In this document: positions 7,069 to 8,563 of the stretch, one piece after another
Numbering within the stretch: the stretch's first letter is position 1
How the letters are laid out: the number at the start of each line of letters is the position of its first letter
DNA from: Candidatus Firestoneibacteriota bacterium
GTDB lineage: Bacteria > Oederibacteriota > JAAXVQ01 > JAUVAV01
Reading direction: 5' to 3'
DNA length: 8,563 nt
NCBI GenBank assembly: GCA_030635415.1
Contig: DAOVYW010000096.1
Span: 1 to 8,563 of the forward strand
The notes under the pieces: model-generated
Databases searched by the model: none
Told to the model about the DNA's origin: nothing
What the model saw: only the letters and a program-made list of their open reading frames with translations
Position numbers and translations under genes: made by a program

Positions 7069-7590
7069 ATGTGTCCTGATCAGGTGAAAAAACAAATCTT
7101 TGTAAACTATCCGGCCTGGGTAGTGCTGGCGGCCAATTTACTGTCCGCAATCATTTATATCTTAGGGGCTGCGATCATATCGCAAATCGGTTTGTGGGCC
7201 ATGTTGGTATATCTGGCTTTTTGTTTATTCCTGGAATTCAAGTTAATGGCCACCGGCTGTGTGCATTGTTACTACTTTGGCCGGCTGTGCTTTTCCGGAA
7301 AAGGTGTTGTCAGTTCCTGGTTTTTCAAACCCGGGGACCCGAAAAAATTCTCCCAAAGAAAAATCAGCTGGCTGACTTTGCTGCCGGACATGCTGGTGGT
7401 ATTCATTCCGGTTGCGATTGGCATTTTCTTCATGCTCCGGGAATTTAAGTGGTGCATGTTAATGCTGGTAGTTGGGTTACTGATCGCGGCTTTTCCCGGA
7501 CAAGGATTCATCCGGGGTGCTTTGGCCTGCTGCCACTGCCAACAGCGCGAGTTGGGCTGCCCTGCGGAAAAATTGTTTAAAAAATCGTAG
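7069..7590 (+). CDS. Small four-helix membrane protein with duplicated CxHC-x6-C motifs
   Basis: An integral membrane protein of 173 residues with no recognised name. Hydrophobic segments lie at about 17-38, 40-58, 103-123 and 128-143. After each helix pair comes the same cysteine arrangement: C64-V-H-C67-x6-C74 and C154-C-H-C157-x6-C164, with an extra Cys155. The protein thus looks like two copies of a unit made of two helices plus CxHC-x6-C. Both motifs would face the same side of the membrane, which suggests a shared metal or iron-sulfur site (inference). The middle loop (about 75-100) is basic and aromatic. The start is 24 bases after the oxidase stop, with only a weak GAAG (7057-7060) upstream, so co-transcription is likely. 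The stop codon TAG (7588-7590) lies within the GTAGGGG repeat that follows. Confidence 0.85.
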   Translation: MCPDQVKKQIFVNYPAWVVLAANLLSAIIYILGAAIISQIGLWAMLVYLAFCLFLEFKLMATGCVHCYYFGRLCFSGKGVVSSWFFKPGDPKKFSQRKISWLTLLPDMLVVFIPVAIGIFFMLREFKWCMLMLVVGLLIAAFPGQGFIRGALACCHCQQRELGCPAEKLFKKS

Positions 7591-7665
7591 GGGCGTATTG
7601 CATACGCCCATTGTAGGGGGCGCACGGCGCGCGCCCTTTGTAAGCGAGCATTGCATACACCCATT
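7587..7665. repeat. Tandem array of three GTAGGGG-type palindromic units
   Basis: Three consecutive units of 26-27 bases begin at 7587 (GTAGGGGCGTATTGC...), 7613 (GTAGGGGGCGCACGGC...) and 7640 (GTAAGCGAGCATTGC...). Units 1 and 3 share ATTGCATAC-x-CCCATTG at the same offset, and unit 2 has diverged in the stem and loop. Unit 1 folds as GGGCGTAT (7591-7598), loop TGC, ATACGCCC (7602-7609). Unit 2 folds as GGGCGCAC (7618-7625), loop ggc region, GCGCGCCC (7629-7636) with one mismatch. Unit 3 has lost the left arm. The array fills the gap between two membrane protein genes and supplies the stop codon of the first. Confidence 0.8.
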
Positions 7666-7673
7666 GACGGGAC

Positions 7674-7680
7674 GAGAGGA
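7674..7680 (+). promoter_or_regulatory. Ribosome-binding site of the 7689 gene
   Basis: GAGAGGA lies 8 bases before the ATG at 7689 and directly follows the tandem repeat array. It supports the gene start and shows that the repeats end just short of the translation signal. Confidence 0.65.
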
Positions 7681-7688
7681 AAAAACAC

Positions 7689-8027
7689 ATGACAAAAATC
7701 GTAAAAGGCGTGTTGGTCGGCGCGGGCGCGGGTGCACTTGATGTTCTGCCCATGATCGCGCAAAAACTTTCCTGGGACGCGAATCTCTCAGCATTTTGCT
7801 TTTGGGTGGTGACCGGCGTTGTGGTAGCTACGTCTAATATTAATCTGAGACCCGTTTTCAAAGGCGTTGTGCTCGCGTTTTTAATACTCTCGCCGTCCGC
7901 TATTCTGATCGGCTGGAAAGAACCTATTAGTTTGATACCCATAGGTATTATGACCCTGTTGCTGGGTGCCGGTGTGGGATGGCTGGTGGGAAAAAGGCAG
8001 GGGCAAACCTTGTGTTCGCCCGAATAA
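7689..8027 (+). CDS. Small hydrophobic membrane protein, function unknown
   Basis: A protein of 112 residues with about four predicted membrane segments: roughly 4-24 (glycine-rich GVLVGAGAGALDVLPM), 31-50, 57-75 and 82-103. Between them are short polar loops (KLSWDANLS, TSNINLR, GWKEP). It has the look of a conserved small integral membrane family, but I cannot name it and no catalytic residues stand out. The last residues (about 104-112, QGQTLCSPE) and the TAA stop are encoded by a palindromic repeat unit at 7999-8030, so the native C-terminus probably ended near GKR. The gene is bracketed by repeat units on both sides. Confidence 0.8.
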   Translation: MTKIVKGVLVGAGAGALDVLPMIAQKLSWDANLSAFCFWVVTGVVVATSNINLRPVFKGVVLAFLILSPSAILIGWKEPISLIPIGIMTLLLGAGVGWLVGKRQGQTLCSPE

Positions 8028-8030
8028 CGA
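7999..8030. repeat. GGGGC-type palindromic unit overlapping the end of the 7689 gene
   Basis: GGGCAAAC (8001-8008), loop CTTGT, then GTTCGCCC (8014-8021) form an 8-bp stem with one A/C mismatch, preceded by AG and followed by GAATAACGA. The design (aGGGGC, variable stem, GCCC) is that of the units at 5332, 7587 and 7613. It encodes the last residues of the membrane protein and contains its TAA. A further TTAGGGGCAGAAAGCC (8032-8047) may be a decayed second unit. Confidence 0.55.
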
Positions 8031-8067
8031 TTTAGGGGCAGAAAGCCATTACAATGTAGGCGAGAAA

Positions 8068-8460
8068 ATGAAAAGTGTATCTTTTTTATTTGGCGCGGGA
8101 TTATCGCAGGCAATTACAGGTATTTCGACTGAGACAATCACCCAGTGTGTTTTAGACACTAATAATATTAAAAAATGGTGTAAAAACAATGGTTCCGGAT
8201 ACAATGTAGAGCTAAATAAGCGAGCAGATTCAATATATCGGGCTTTAGATATAATTAGAGCAGTTAAGGAAGAACTAAATTATGAGGATATATACTATAT
8301 TTTAAATGAACTGGCGCGTGACAAAAATCCTCTGGCAAAGCAACTTGGCGAAAAAATAGACTCGGATTTGAAATTAGTAAAAGTGGAAAAATATCATGGA
8401 TATAAAAGTGAAATACTTCGAGCTGGACTGCACCCCTGTAACTGGACAACTTTAGCCTAA
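8068..8460 (+). pseudogene. SIR2-like protein, N-terminal fragment cut by an IS
   Basis: The ATG at 8068 opens MKSVSFLFGAGLSQAITGIS. The FLFGAGLS (6-13) followed by a Gly-Ile-Ser and a Thr/Glu-rich helix is the dinucleotide-binding signature of SIR2-like proteins, many of which act as NAD-depleting effectors in anti-phage systems (family knowledge). The following residues are helical and charged (SIYRALDIIRAVKEELNYEDIYYILNELAR), without a recognised domain. Native sequence ends at about Arg118 (8421). From 8424 the frame enters an IS left end and adds GLHPCNWTTLA before TAA 8458-8460, giving 130 residues, where such proteins usually have several hundred. The base composition is visibly more AT-rich than carAB and the oxidase, suggesting horizontal acquisition. 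The ribosome-binding site is weak (GTAGGCGAG, 8056-8064). The frame also stays open upstream to 7966, but that part overlaps the preceding gene. The remainder may lie beyond the IS, outside the window. Confidence 0.65.
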
Positions 8461-8472
8461 AAATTAGTGAGC

Positions 8473-8515
8473 CTGTCCGATATAATGGGGTCAACCCCCG
8501 GAAGGAGTCGGACAG
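8473..8515 (+). promoter_or_regulatory. Transposase leader: TATAAT box and RBS-enclosing inverted repeat
   Basis: CTGTCCGA (8473-8480) and TCGGACAG (8508-8515) are perfect 8-bp complements. Between them lie TATAAT (8481-8486), an inner hairpin GGGG-TCAA-CCCC (8487-8498) and the Shine-Dalgarno GAAGGAG (8501-8507). The right arm ends immediately before the ATG at 8516. In a transcript entering from upstream, the outer stem would cover the spacer between ribosome-binding site and start codon. A transcript begun from the TATAAT box would lack the left arm. No good -35 was found, so the promoter itself is tentative. Confidence 0.55.
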
Positions 8516-8563
8516 ATGAAGAAACAGTATCGCCGTTTTGAGGAAGATTTCAAGAGAAATTTA
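8516..8563 (+). CDS. IS3-type transposase OrfA, N-terminal 16 residues
   Basis: The ATG at 8516 sits 8 bases after GAAGGAG and opens MKKQYRRFEEDFKRNL up to the window end. The K/R-rich start followed by RRFEEDFKR is typical of the beginning of IS3-family OrfA (helix-turn-helix DNA-binding subunit), which usually reads like YxxEFK. Too little is present to assign a subgroup or check the frameshift to OrfB. Its position just inside the left IS end matches the IS3-family layout. Confidence 0.7.
   Translation, partial: MKKQYRRFEEDFKRNL

Larger units (their letters stand above)
8424..8563 (+). mobile_element. Left end of an IS3-family-like insertion sequence
   Basis: The sequence starting at T8424 (TGGACTGCACCCC, then AACTGGACA to 8448) resembles the terminal inverted repeats of IS3-family elements, which begin with TG and often carry ACTGxACCCC and a xxGGACA box. 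About 70 bases further on, a transposase-like frame starts. The right end, target duplication and second transposase frame lie outside the window. The boundary at 8424 is inferred from the terminal motif and from the loss of SIR2-like sequence. A shorter element beginning at TGAGCCTGTCC (8468) cannot be excluded. Confidence 0.65.

Noticed and set aside
7587..7665. CRISPR array
   Set aside because: The units are directly adjacent with no unique spacers, are palindromic and diverged, and number only three. No cas gene is in the window.
8031..8067. A further full repeat unit or a promoter for the SIR2-like gene
   Set aside because: TTAGGGGCAGAAAGCC resembles a unit border but lacks a convincing right arm, and no -35/-10 pair was found. 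It is noted only as a possible decayed unit.
7272..8113. Minus-strand frames crossing the repeat array
   Set aside because: They arise because the palindromic repeats are open in several frames (PYNGRMQYAP-like peptides) and run antisense to two supported genes.

Overview
The window looks like a bacterial chromosome of moderate GC content with an accessory patch at its right end. The carA-carB order, the protein sequences and the GTAGGGG-type and AAAGGGGACGG-type palindromic repeats suggest a Desulfobacterota/Deltaproteobacteria-like or other anaerobic environmental lineage. That is an impression from sequence style, not a database result.

Layout. Bases 1-534 hold the 3' part of an unrecognised plus-strand gene. 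Bases 535-826 lie between convergent genes. They contain a 13-bp-stem palindrome and a small minus-strand coding remnant, which can be read as one peptide only through a -1 slip on an A7C run. Bases 827-5216 (minus strand) are the carAB operon for carbamoyl-phosphate synthetase, complete and with every expected motif. Bases 5217-5556 are the divergent intergenic region and carry one GTAGGGG-type palindrome. Bases 5557-7044 (plus) encode a GlcD/D-lactate-dehydrogenase-type FAD-linked oxidase, best started at a TTG behind a perfect AAAGGAGG. It is followed after 24 bases by a small four-helix membrane protein with two CxHC-x6-C cysteine motifs, one per half. A cluster of GTAGGGG-type repeat units then overlaps that gene's stop codon. 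Next is a second small four-helix membrane protein (7689-8027), whose C-terminal tail and stop codon lie in another such unit.

The right end is an AT-rich gene start (8068) with the FLFGAGLS signature of SIR2-like NAD-binding proteins, a type common in anti-phage defence. It is cut after about 118 codons by the left end of an IS3-family-like insertion sequence (from about 8424). The start of that element's transposase gene (8516) is the last feature. The element's leader has a TATAAT box and the transposase ribosome-binding site enclosed by an 8-bp perfect inverted repeat. This fits the known IS strategy of blocking translation from read-through transcripts.

How the genes work together. CarA supplies ammonia from glutamine to CarB for carbamoyl phosphate, feeding pyrimidine and arginine synthesis. 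The oxidase and the cysteine-motif membrane protein are probably co-transcribed and may be functionally linked in redox metabolism (inference). The SIR2 fragment is probably an inactivated defence gene. I see no CRISPR array, rRNA or tRNA. The most interesting items are the duplicated CxHC-x6-C membrane protein, the repeats that supply stop codons, and the IS-interrupted SIR2-like gene.
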